From: Girardinichthys multiradiatus
Taxonomy: Eukaryota; Chordata; Actinopteri; Cyprinodontiformes; Goodeidae
Reading direction: 5' to 3'
Length of the DNA: 64,000 nucleotides
NCBI RefSeq assembly: GCF_021462225.1
Contig: NC_061797.1
Span: 39,954,147-40,018,146, forward strand
A model generated the notes under the pieces. The model had not been told where the DNA came from, searched no databases, and worked only from the letters and a program-made list of their open reading frames with translations. Of the stretch, positions 45,652 through 58,600 are shown piece by piece. The number at the start of each line of letters is the position of its first letter. Position 1 is the first letter of the stretch. The position numbers and the translations under genes are program-made.

Positions 45652-46635
45652 TCAGTCCTCGTCACTGGAGTCTGATTCATCAGAGGATGAGGAAGAGCTC
45701 CCAGACTCGGATGAAGATGACTCAGCTTTTGCTGAACCTTCAGGACCACTGTTTTCTCTCGGTTCTGCAGATTCCTCATCGTCGTCTTCTTCATCGTCCA
45801 AAGCCCCCTCAGGTGCCTCGTCCTCCTCCTCTTCGTTCTTTCCTGATGGCTGCTCCATCTCAGTCAGTAATGACTGGGAGGCTGCAGGACCAGAAGGAAG
45901 AGGAGCGGCAGCAGCAGCAGATGGAAGGGTTGAAGGGTCACTGTTTGAGCTCTGCAGCTGTGTGGCAGACACAGGAAGGTTAAGGCCTGGAGTGAGAAGC
46001 ATCCCTGGGTAAAGCATACTGGAGAGTAACAAGGGGTTAAGAGAAAGTGGGTGACTGGTTGCTGCAGAGGCAGCTGAAGCACTTTGTGTGACAGTGGCAG
46101 AGGAAGCAGAGCTGGAAGTGGAGGAAGGAGTCATGTTCAAGCCCTCTGTCCTTTCTCCTTTGGTTTCTGAAGTATGAGCGGGGGCAGACTGCTCGCATGT
46201 TCCACTGTTGTCGATTCCCTTCGTCTTCTCTTCAGAACTTCCTGCAGCTTCCTGAGTAGGCTTTCCAAGCAAGCTGCTCATGCTGAGCAGGTTTGGCAAT
46301 CCAGCCATTCCAGAAAGCATCATGGGAAACATAGCAGCAAGATTACTTGCAGCCAGGTTGCTGGCATCTGGCGGCAGTCCCATGAGGCCCGCGGTGAGCT
46401 GCAGGGACTGTAAACTTTGGAGGTTTTGCTGGAAGGCCTGCAAACTGCCGAGGTCCATACCGGAGAGGACGCCATTAGAAAGCAAAGGGTTTAAACCCAG
46501 GGCGGAGGCTGCTGAACTGGACGCTGCTGCAGCCTTGGCCAGAGGATTTTTCGGTCGGCGTCCTCGTCGACTCACCTCCTCAGGAACGATGGGTCCCGTT
46601 AAGATCCGGTCAAACATGCTCTCAGGGAGATAACC
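45652..46635 (-). CDS. chd9: chd9 terminal coding exon
   Basis: Starts [20 protein letters not shown] and runs through [17 protein letters not shown], an Ala/Leu-rich segment containing [18 protein letters not shown], an [18 protein letters not shown] stretch and a long acidic Ser/Glu/Asp tail ending SDSSDED and a TGA stop. The tail is low-complexity. Confidence 0.95.
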   Translation of the reverse strand, partial: GYLPESMFDRILTGPIVPEEVSRRGRRPKNPLAKAAAASSSAASALGLNPLLSNGVLSGMDLGSLQAFQQNLQSLQSLQLTAGLMGLPPDASNLAASNLAAMFPMMLSGMAGLPNLLSMSSLLGKPTQEAAGSSEEKTKGIDNSGTCEQSAPAHTSETKGERTEGLNMTPSSTSSSASSATVTQSASAASAATSHPLSLNPLLLSSMLYPGMLLTPGLNLPVSATQLQSSNSDPSTLPSAAAAAPLPSGPAASQSLLTEMEQPSGKNEEEEDEAPEGALDDEEDDDEESAEPRENSGPEGSAKAESSSSESGSSSSSSDESDSSDED

Positions 46636-49600
46636 CTAGTTTAAATACAACACATAGACAGGCTTAGAAGGGTGATACAGCAAAAGAAAGCACTCGTTTA
46701 ATTAGAGACATGAAAGGGAATACAAATTTTTATAGCTCATTTTAACTACCACTTTTCTAAAAAAAAAAAAAAAAAACTAATGAATGCAGGATTTATTGTG
46801 GTAAATTTTGTTCCTTTAAGAGAAAACTACTACAGTGACTCACCGACTGTTTAACCACATCAGCCCACTCAGGTGGGACTCCATACTCTGGATTTTCCTG
46901 AAGGAACCGGCACAGATCCTTCAGAGGAGGAGCAAAGGCTCCACCGATCTAAAGAAGACAAAACAAGCCACATGAACCATTGTGCACAACGGTCAAAACA
47001 TATATATTTACACACAGCAGATTTTTTTAATTTTTCACTATTAAAAATCTGAAAAGTATATAATTTGCCCCCATTACTATGTGGTGGGAAACCAACACAG
47101 CATGTCAACCATAACACTTTATCCACACAGTGAAACATGGTGGTGGTAGCATCATGCTGTGGGGATGCTTTTCTTAGCTGGTCAGAGTTAATGGAGGGAC
47201 GGAGCTAAATAAAGGGCAATACAGGAAGACAACCTCTTAAAATGTGTGGTGAGCATTACAGCCCCAGTACGTAGATACTTGCGGCCTTTAAGAGTTTTAT
47301 TTGAAAAAAAAAGAAAGAAAAGAAAACCATACATTCTTTTCACAAAAAAACCCCCAAAAAACAAGAAAGTTCACTCTGAGCTGCAACCAAAATCCAGACA
47401 AACTCACTTTTCGAGCATTCCTCCTGTTTATGATCTGCACCCTTTCCTCCCCTGTTAGACTGTTGACGTCGATCTTGTTGGGGTTCCTACAGCGGTGCCG
47501 CTTCTGCTTGGGTCGACCATCCTGGAAGTGGAACTGCATCTGCATCTTATTCACTCCCTGGATACAAAACAGAAAGATATTTGTTGAAAATAATTTAGTA
47601 AACTGAAATTGTGTACTTTGCAACACATATCAGTGGTCTTGGAAGGGGAGGAAAAAGAGAAAGAAAAAACACTCACTGGAATAAAAGCTCCTGTATCCGC
47701 GACAAAGCCAGGGTGCTCCCTAAGCCACTGGTCTAGGTCTTTCCTCATGGGAGCATCATCACCTGCTAGTCGGGTGCCGTCTTTAAGGTTGATAACGGGA
47801 ACCCTGGTGTCCGTGTCTGCAGGGTTCTGACTGGAGTTCATTGGTGCAGCAGCTCCTATGATGCCCACCTGGCCAATTCCACCCCATCCTGGAGCCACCT
47901 TGACAGATATAAGAACATGACACTGTTTACTTCATACTATGTGCTATGCATTTTTTTTTTTTTTTTAAATGTGCAGAATATTAACAAGTGAGATAGTTAA
48001 ATCTTACCGGATCAGGAACAGTAGGTAATTTATTCCTGTTCATGAAGAGCAGCTCCATTCCTTCCACATTCTTCCTTCTCCCCCTTCGCTTCTTAACCAT
48101 GGGCTGGCCATCCAATGCTCCATTCAACCTCATTTGACCACTAACACCTGGAGTAACTAAAGAAGAAGCGGCATGTTTGCTGTGAAAGTCTGCATCGTCC
48201 ATTTTGAAAGATAAAATGAAACAATGCCATTTTCAGATACTTCTTAGTTAGTTCTGCCTCAGCTTTGTAATAAATAACAATGGTTATCTACTTGTTTGAC
48301 AAAGCTGTGGTTGCTTTTTCCTCCCACCAAACCTTCCGTTTGTACAGGTCCTTCTCAAAAAATTAGCATATTGTGATAAAGTTCATTATTTTCCATAATA
48401 TAATGATGAAAATTTAACATTCATATATTTTAGATTCATTGCACACTAACTGAAATATTTCAGGTCTTTTATTGTCTTAATACGGATGATTTTGGCATAC
48501 AGCTCATGAAAACCCAAAATTCCTATCTCACAAAATTAGCATATCATTAAAAGGGTCTCTAAACGAGCTATGAACCTAATCATCTGAATCAACGAGTTAA
48601 CTCTAAACACCTGCAAAAGATTCCTGAGGCCTTTAAAACTCCCAGCCTGGTTCATCACTCAAAACCCCAATCATGGGTAAGACTGCCGACCTGACTGCTG
48701 TCCAGAAGGCCACTATTGACACCCTCAAGCAAGAGGGTAAGACACAGAAAGAAATTTCTGAACAAATAGGCTGTTCCCAGAGTGCTGTATCAAGGCACCT
48801 CAGTGGGAAGTCTGTGGGAAGGAAAAAGTGTGGCAGAAAACGCTGCACAACGAGAAGAGGTGACCGGACCCTGAGGAAGATTGTGGAGAAGGGCCGATTC
48901 CAGACCTTGGGGGACCTGCGGAAGCAGTGGACTGAGTCTGGAGTAGAAACATCCAGAGCCACCGTGCACAGGCGTGTGCAGGAAATGGGCTACAGGTGCC
49001 GCATTCCCCAGGTCAAGCCACTTTTGAACCAGAAACAGCGGCAGAAGCGCCTGACCTTGGGCTACAGAGAAGCAGCACTGGACTGTTGCTCAGTGGTCCA
49101 AAGTACTTTTTTCGGATGAAAGCAAATTCTGCATGTCATTCGGAAATCAAGGTGCCAGAGTCTGGAGGAAGACTGGGGAGAAGGAAATGCCAAAATGCCA
49201 GAAGTCCAGTGTCAAGTACCCACAGTCAGTGATGGTCTGGGGTGCCGTGTCAGCTGCTGGTGTTGGTCCACTGTGTTTTATCAAGGGCAGGGTCAATGCA
49301 GCTAGCTATCAGGAGATTTTGGAGCACTTCATGCTTCCATCTGCTGAAAAGCTTTATGGAGATGAAGATTTCATTTTTCAGCACGACCTGGCACCTGCTC
49401 ACAGTGCCAAAACCACTGGTAAATGGTTTACTGACCATGGTATCACTGTGCTCAATTGGCCTGCCAACTCTCCTGACCTGAACCCCATAGAGAATCTGTG
49501 GGATATTGTGAAGAGAACGTTGAGAGACTCAAGACCCAACACTCTGGATGAGCTAAAGGCCGCTATCGAAGCATCCTGGGCCTCCATAAGACCTCAGCAG

Positions 49601-52600
49601 TGCCATAGGCTGATTGCCTCCATGCCACGGCGCATTGAAGCAGTCATTTCTGCAAAAGGATTCCCGACCAAGTATTGAGTGCATAACTGTACATGATTAT
49701 TTGAAGGTTGACGTTTTTTGTATTAAAAACACTTTTCTTTATTGGTCGGATGAAATATGCTAATTTTGTGAGATAGGAATTTTGGGTTTTCATGAGCTGT
49801 ATGCCACAATCATCCGTATTAAGACAATAAAAGACCTGAAATATTTCAGTTAGTGTGCAATGAATCTAAAATATATGAATATTAAATTTTCATGATTACA
49901 TTATGGAAAATAATGAACTTCATCACAATATGCTAATTTTTTGAGAAGGACCTGTATGCCTAAATATAGCAATCTGTCAAAAGCCAACATCTGTACTGAT
50001 GATATTTTGTGGCTTAGAATTACTGACTGCTGGATAGCCTTCCAATAAACAGTGTTCCAAATAATTGCAAAAATAAATTATTTTTGCTTGCAAAATGTTT
50101 TTTTAATTGGTCTTGTGTAATATTCACATTTTTTAAGAACCTGAGGATGTGCACAACAAATACATGAATTTTTGGATTTCATTATTTGTTAGCTTTAAAC
50201 ACTAATATAAACAGAAATAAACAGTTTTTGAGTTGCACCTGTATGTCCTGGGTAAAGTAAAAAGGAGAAAAGTGTTACAAAGCCTGCCTCCTACTGTCCA
50301 TAGTATGCTCTGCTGCCATCTAGTGGCAGAGAAAGAACACCGAACCGTCTATACTTGAGACAAAATAAGAAAGCAACGTACCAGTCTGGAAACTGCTTTG
50401 AGGCTTGGTAATGTCAGCCAGGCCTGTGTCTGAAGCACTCTGCAGCTCATGAAGCCGGGCCAGATACTGCTGCTGGGCTTGGTTGCCCTCTTCAGGCTCT
50501 AGAGGCCTCTTTATCGCTAAGCCCTGTTTCTGGAAGGTCAGCTTCAGACCTCCCTCCTGCTACACACACAGACAAGATTGTGAGACAAGTTGAGGAAAAA
50601 CAACTTTATGGACTACAAATGAAAATCAAATGCCTAAAAGATTCATTTATGACCTTTAATTCAACAAAGAATTTCATGTTTTGACTACTATTTGATATGA
50701 TGGCAAAATAAATTAAATGCCTTTAAATCCCTCTTGCTTTAGCTTTTAAAGTTTCAGATCAAATCTATCAAAATTCATAGATACTTTATCAAGCAATAAC
50801 AGCAAACACTGTTCAGGTTGTTTTTTGTTAGTACTGGTGGGACACAAGAACACAGTGGGTAGTGCTGAGCAGGGCAGTGGGTAAAGTCTATTTATAGTCT
50901 GTACAGCAATTGGAAGCCATGCCAAAGAGTTAGCTGCAGCTGTCTGAAGCTCTGACATGAAAAACCACAATAAATTGGGATCCTTATCAAAAAGCAGCAT
51001 CGAAAGAAAGGAATACAAGCAAATATGATTCCTCCTTGGCGTAAAAGCCATGTTGCCAACAAGCATATTAGAAAAACCCCAATGGCAGATATCTCCCATT
51101 CCAGTTAGATTACAAGCAAGACCCCTTCAGTGCAGAGAGGCTTCAAAACAGAAGCTTATCATATGTTCATGACTAAATGATTTGTGTTTGTGTAATCACA
51201 GCCTGAGAGCTCAATTCGAATAGAGTGCGTGGGAAAAGAGGGGAAGGCTGTTATTAAATTAATCTCTCCTCCCGCCAGGCAGTGCAAACCGCTAATCATC
51301 CCCAAAGGAAAGCAGGCCGGAGAGCAAAGAAACATGCTGAACACGGCAGCTAACAGCGGTCATGGCAGAGAAGAGGTAGGGTCCTACAGTTAGGGCTGAA
51401 GCGGAGGGAGGGGGGCGGAGGGAGGAATTGAGAAATCAAACATACATCATTGAGTTTTACTGAGAACTCCTTGTTTTCTGCAACATGCTTGGTCACCTTT
51501 GACCCCTGTGGAGAGGCAGAGGGGTCCTCGCACAGGCTGTTGGCGTTGTCCAGCAGCTTGGTGGTGTAGAAGGAGGCGACCGTGCTGCCGGGCTCATAGA
51601 CCCGACGGTGGCCTGGCCACTTGCCCTTGAGCACGGCTTGGCAGATGCTATCCAGGCGGTTGATTATCACTCGGTCCTAGTGAAAAAACATTTTTTTTAA
51701 ATGATTTAAAAATTTTTTTATAAAAACAAAAACGTAGCCCACGGTCAATTCACCCCTTCAACATTTTGTACCCCCATATACATACCTTCAAATTATTTCT
51801 TACCCACATACTTAAAACCATTGGGTCAGTTTATTTCTCTTGTAGTTAAGTTCTGTCATAAATAATGGAGCTAAATAGTTATAAAAATGCTAAAATATCA
51901 TAATTTAACGGAATTATTCCCTGAAAGTTTTGATTTACATCTCATTTCCATTTTTCTGGTTCTGAGCCCCGTTTGGGCCACCTTTCTTATGAAATATGAG
52001 AGATTAGTAACAAAGCAAAATCAAGCAATGGTTAATTTATTTAAAAGATACAAAATCTGTAATATCTGATTATCTATTTAATTAATGATTAGTATCCATC
52101 CTTGAATAGCTTTTTGGGGCCCTACAGGTGACCAGTGTTTAAAGTATTAGCTGAAATGCAAAACTTACACTGTCAGTAATAGTCCATAGATCAGAAAGGC
52201 AACAAAAGTACTTTACCTTCGGCCAGTATGATGCAGCCAGCATGTAGCCTCCTCCCTGGAAAGGATGGGAGGAGTTGTTTGTGACGCCATTCTCAGACAC
52301 GTGCGAGTCTTGCATTTCATCCTGGGTAGTGCTCAGGGAGGCCACGCTGTCCTCGTCAAAACCCTTTACACTCAATGTTACAGGAACTGAGAAAACCACA
52401 TTAAGAAGCTTAAACATTCACCTCAAACTTTAGGACCTCTTAATAAAAATGAATTTACAATCAGGAAGAATTATTGCCTTGAATGTGGTATAACTCACCT
52501 TTCTTCTTTGCTTCCTCTCCCTCACCTTCACTGTCATCAGAAGAAGAGGAGGAGGATGACGATGACGACGAAGAGCCAGAGGAGCAAGACGATGAGGAGG

Positions 52601-55600
52601 AGGAGCTAGATCCGGAATGTGAGGAGGAGGAAGATGAGGAAGAAGATGAAGAAGAGCGTGATGAAGAGCTTGAGGAGCCGTCTGAGTCTGACTCTGAGCC
52701 TCGCCGGGCCTCCCTGCGGCCCCTCTTGCTCGCCTTCTTGGGTTTCCTTTCTGTGGAGTTGGGCGTGAGCGGTTTGGTTCGTGCCGCCACCATTTGCCTC
52801 TCACTGTCCTTTGCCACTAAAATGGGCTTTTCTTCCAGGCCTGTGGGAGTCGCTGGCAGCTGAGGGGGGCTCCACCTCTCTCCTTGCCTTTCTTTGACCT
52901 CCTCCTCCTCTGAGGCTGGTTCCACTTTAGGCACTACCCCACAGGGATCTGGGTCTTTCTGGTTGGGCGGGGGCAGCGGGGAACCTGTCGGTAACAAGCT
53001 GGTAGCCTGATATTGAGGGTGCAGGAGCGGAGTAGTCGTGCGCTGTTGCTGCTGTGCTGTTTTTACTTGGCTGTAGTTGCGCTGGGCTGCCATGAAGCAG
53101 AAATCGGGATCTCTCAGAATGTGGTAATCCGTCCGACTGACACCGTGTTTTGCTGCACCGATCAGCAGGTCACGATCATGAGTTCCAGCCTCCCACCACA
53201 CAGGTAAGTCAGAGCTCATCTGGCACAGGGATAGGCGTTCATACAGCAATGGATGTCTGAGGACTTGTTCCCTGACCTGGCGAAGCAGCTCTACTCTGTA
53301 CAGAGTACGAGATGCTCGCTCCTCTGTGATTGGCTGGATGGTCAGGGAAGGATCCATCGCAGAATCTGGAACAAAAGGAAACGGGCATGTGAGGAAATGA
53401 CTAAAGGTACAACCCAAAGGTTCGTTTGTGCCTTGAGCTCAAACGTCACACTGTTTGCCTTTCCTCTAATGATTAACCTTGTCAATAGTCTACCTCTGAA
53501 CTGGCAGGACAGTTTTTTAACATAGGGCTACTGACTTCTCTCAAAAACAACACAAAGGAATGTGGAAAATTTCTCCACCTTCTTTAAGTATGTAAAAATG
53601 GAAAGTACACGTGTTTATGCAAATAACTGAGAAATAAGTAACTGACCTCCATCTTTGGGTGGCAGGCGACACACCCTTCTGCACATGGCGGTGAAAGCGC
53701 AAAGGTATTTCTGCAGGCTCTCGTCTGTTTTCTTGTGCAGCCGAGCCATAGCCCTAAACTTGGTCCAGTCAAAACGTCCCAAGTTTGGGTCAAAAACAAC
53801 ACCAAAAGTGGACACAACCCGATAAAAATCAGCTTCTTCTCGCCTGGTCCATCTGCAGAAAGGGCATTTAGAAAACAAAGATATAAGAATCATTCCACTT
53901 TAACAAAAGGTGTAACATGAGTCCTGAACCTCTGTTTTCTGACCTTTGTTGGCGTTCAATCTTTGCCGCCATCTTAGGGTTAAGTGTGTCCTTGAGCGTG
54001 GGGGGCAGTGGGCAGACAGGTGCAGAAAGCATCATGGCCTGCTGGGACTGAGACTGAGTCTGGTGGATGTGTAGGATCTGCCGGCTCTTGGTGTAGCGCT
54101 GAGAGGCTGTGATTAGTCGCCTCAGTCTGGCTGTCAACACTGAAGGGGAGGGCCAGTAGGAAGTTTGACCTTCTGTCACAGGAGGTGCATCTGGATTGAA
54201 ATAACAGAAATTAGGCAAAACGGGATCCAATTTTTTGCCATAAAAAATAAGTAGCATGTTTTGCCTTTTCAAACTGTGCAGGAAGGCTTTGCTTATAGTA
54301 AGTTGTCATAATACCACTAAGGAATGCAAAGATTTAATACCCACCTCCAGCATTATCAGAGACAACCAAATCTCCAGGGGAGGAGGCGTCATCCTGAGGG
54401 ACAACAAACTAATTTTAGATACATCAACTGACTTAATACTGCTCATCTCAAGTGGATATAGAAACAGAGATGCACCTATTAGGGTTTTCGTGGCCTTTAG
54501 AGATTTCCTGCTGATTCTGATTCCAATTTTTTACAAGGACTTTAGCACAGAAAGTAAAAAAATTGACTGGAGCTAATTTGATAGAGGCAGTTGCTTTAAA
54601 ACCGACAGAAAACAAGGAGATTTTATTCCTACATTTATGCATCAAAACATATGCTCCTAACCTGAGTCAGTTTTATTTAACTCAAAAAAGGTTGTATGCA
54701 TTTATTAATGTTATAAATATTTATAAAATAGTGCATACAAACACCTAAAATGATTCAGATTTTCATTGTGGTATCTAACACGGGTGTAACAGTACACAAA
54801 TACATACCCATAAATTTGTGGCTCATTATGAAAACATAAAATATATTATGAAATTATGAAAAAAATATATAATTTAAATATAACACCTAACCTATATGGT
54901 ACATCATACCAGCAGCTTTACAAATAATTATTGCATTTTGATTTAAATGAAAGGAATTACACTATGTTGTACCTTCTTGTTTTAAATATTTTATGTAAAA
55001 ACCAAGTGAATTTAAAACAGTGGTGTTTCAAAAGATTCCTTGAATCCTTTTTACAAAATGTTACTCTAAGTTGCTCATATTTAAATGACAGTTTTTCCTA
55101 TTATGAACAACTACATATACATTTGTACATAAATACAAAATAAAAAGTGGGATTGCGATTGGAAAGATTAGATAAATTATTCCTGATTTTGTGGCCCACA
55201 TGACTTCATATGTTGCATTTTAATTACCTTGCTAACGACCAAATTATTTCATTCAGGTGTATAAAGCAGACACTTTTAAAAGCTGCAGGACTCCAACCCT
55301 CCAAACCTGAAGTTTGACACCCTTCTAAACAGAAGCTAACCTCAACCTATTCTTAAATCACGTTCACCCCAGGGGGATACATGACATATTCATTTTAACC
55401 TTTGCAGCCTCATAACCTTTTATTTTCATTACATATTCTGTGTCCGTTTTAGAAACACACAAAAAACACTTCAAACAAATGTTTTTGGATCTTAGTAAAA
55501 GTTTATGAACCCAATTCCCACTTTCTAAATATAAATTAAACGTTACAGGGAAAAATTAGCAGAATAATGTGTCTGCAATCCTGCTTAGATGTAGTAATCA

Positions 55601-58600
55601 TGACAACTACATGGGCTCTGGATGCCATAACTTAAATCAAACGCTTTAAAACCACAGTGAAAACGAAGGGATGACTAATCATATATCTATTCCATTTGTG
55701 AAAAGGAGATCAAACTGATATTTCCTTAATTAGTTGAAACGTTACAGTAAAGACTTCTAAGTTCCTCTTTAATTTTTGTGGACTTACCTCCATGTCATCT
55801 TTCAGAAGGGCTGGAGCAGGCTTGTACTCCGGATCGTCCACATCCCTACGCACAAGATTGACATTATTTTTGCAGATCTGGGAGGTTTGCATAGACTGGG
55901 TACAACCAAAGCAGCATGTTGGTCAGGCTCCAGACTGGTGGTGTGTCTACTCACCCATCCATGAAATCATTGCCTCTCTGCTCTGCTGCGATGGCCTTCT
56001 CATCTGGTCGTCCGACGCGGTCTAAGAAGCACAGAGTTGGGTCTGCACGAATAGTGTTGTACTTCTCATACCCTGGGAGCATGCAGAAAGACAAACAAAC
56101 ACCAAATTTAGCACTAGATAATGGATGGAAACTTGTGGATAGTGACGAGGAAATACACACAAGCTGTCTGATTTCCCACCAAACAGTTGGTAGCAACTTT
56201 TTAACCAGGTTAAAAAAGAAACATCAAATGTATCACTTATCAAGTAGATAAGCTAGCATCCTAAAACACTGAGTGTCACAAAAAAGTTTAATAAAATTGA
56301 ATAAGGTCCTGATTTTAGAGCACAGGTCCTTCAGAAAGAAGTAAAAGTGCAATTCCTGTTTAATTCTATTTAGTTTCTTACCATGCTTGAAGACACCAAG
56401 CAGCAGGCATTTATCGGCGACTGCATCCCACCAAAGAGCTGGGAGCTCTGAGTGGTCCGGATCCGGCACCCAGATCTTTACCTCACTGTAAAATATAAGG
56501 AGAGAAAGATATATGGCAAGCTATCTGCATAAAGATGTAGATTTATCCAGGAAAAAAGTTTACGCAGGTGCATTTCAATAAATTAGAATATCATCTAAAC
56601 TTGTTTCATATTTTTACTGCACACAGAGTGATATATTTCAAGTGTTACTTCTGGTAATTTAAGGATTATAGCTTAAAGCTAATGAAATCTGAAAATGTGA
56701 AAGCCAAAAAGACCTTAAAAAAAAGGACTTTTTAATATTGAAATGTAGGCCTACTTTAAAAGTCTGTTCCTGTGCTGCACAGTATACACGCAATACATAT
56801 CCATGCTCATTTTGTATGAATTACTGGATCGATATGCCGTGGCACAGGGGTGATCAATTTATGTTTCTATCAAGTTGTTAAAGACCAGGTTGCTTTACGA
56901 GCAGCCTTCAGCTCTTCTGCATTGTTCGGACTATAGTCTCTTAAATCTCCATAGATTCTCCATGAAGTTTAGGTCCGGCCAGTTTGCTGGCCAATGAAGT
57001 GCAGTGATACCACAGTCAATAAGCCAGGTATTGGTAATTTTGTAACTGTTGTCATATCCTAAGTCATGCTGGTAAATGAAATCAGCATCTCCAAAAAGCT
57101 TGTCAGCAGAGGTAAGAAGGAAGTGCTCTAGAATATCCTGGTAGATGACTATGTTGGCTATGGACTTCATAAAGGGCAGTAAACCTAGACCATATGATCA
57201 TAAATGGCTGTAAAACTTCACAATGGACCTCGGGTAGCTTGGTTTCTGTGCCTCGCCTCTCCTCCAGACGCTGTGACTTTGATTATCAAATTAAATGCAA
57301 ATTTTACTTTCAGCTAAAGACAATCCTCTTGAGGCTACTATGATCCCTGTTGTTTGTGCAACTAATTCTATCCCACATTTACCTTCCACCTAACCTTCCA
57401 TTAATATGCTTGAACATAACATTCTCTGAACAACTAGTTCCTTTAGGATTCCCCTTTTGTGGCTTACCCTTCATTTGAAAGGTGTCCCTGTTGCCAGCTG
57501 AAAAGCTGTCAAGTCATATTTAATTGTCTAATTTTCTAAGAAACTGAATGAGAACTGGCAGTGATGAACACTTCTATATGAGTTTACCTTTTCTATTATA
57601 TTCAAGTTTGTTGAGATACACATTGCTCTCGAGGGCTGGCATTGTTTGAGCTGGACCTGTTTCAGAGTTTTTTCCATGTTGGCTCAGTTGACTGCTGATA
57701 CAAAGACTAACCTATTATGGAGAGCTTTATTATAATCACCCAACATAAAATAAGCCTAGACTCGCTGTTTAAAGTCAAACGTGGTTTCAAAAAGTTTAAG
57801 GTTTAACACGTTCAAACACATTTCGCCAGCAGGGGGTGGTGTGCCTCTATTTTATGAATATTATGCATGTGTTTCAACCTCGGAAAGGTGATAGTAGATG
57901 CAAATGTACACATCTATTTAAATGTTGAAAATCTATTTCAACTATACCGCTGCTTCAGCCTAAAGCCGTTTGCTTTAAGCAGCTGTACCATCATCCTCGC
58001 AGATGTGTGAAATTAAATAGTCCATTAGACTTCTTAAATGTCCACTTTGTGTGTAAAGTTAACTATTAAAGCTGTGATTTAGAACATTTTCTGCTTCTTT
58101 TGTATACACATAAGCACATTAGTATAAATAAGTAAGTCCCACACAAAGTTCAGAGAGAAACGATTTCATCTTTCAGTGCAGGCATCCAAATTCAACATCT
58201 GAATATGCTGAAGATGAGCTCACCTGGAGTCCACGCCGTCTAGGACCTTCTGGGCCTGACTTCCTATCACCTCTTGTTTCAGGTAGTAGAGCATTCTGAC
58301 CCGGAGCAGCACCCTGCGGAGAGAAAACACCGCCGGTCACAACAAAGCCTCGTCCACCCACAAATGCTGAGCGAGCAGATCCAACACACCCACTCACGTG
58401 CACAGACACGTTAAATAAAACGCAAATGAGTGAAATGTGTGACAATCGAGCTGTAATCCAAAGCTCTTACCATACTGTCACTGTCCAAACAATTGTACTG
58501 CTGTACACCCACATTCAAATCCAAAATAATTTTTGGGTTCTATTTCTGAGGCTTAAATACATTACACCCTCCACCGATCAGGAACAAAACTCAAAACATG

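Noticed and set aside
45687..46633. Plus-strand open frames opposite the last chd9 exon
   Set aside because: The minus frame matches CHD9 throughout; the plus frames are shadows.
52483..52863. Plus-strand frame of 126 codons, strongly acidic (Glu/Asp runs)
   Set aside because: It is the complement of the chd9 Ser-rich exon; the Ser codons read as Glu/Asp on the other strand.
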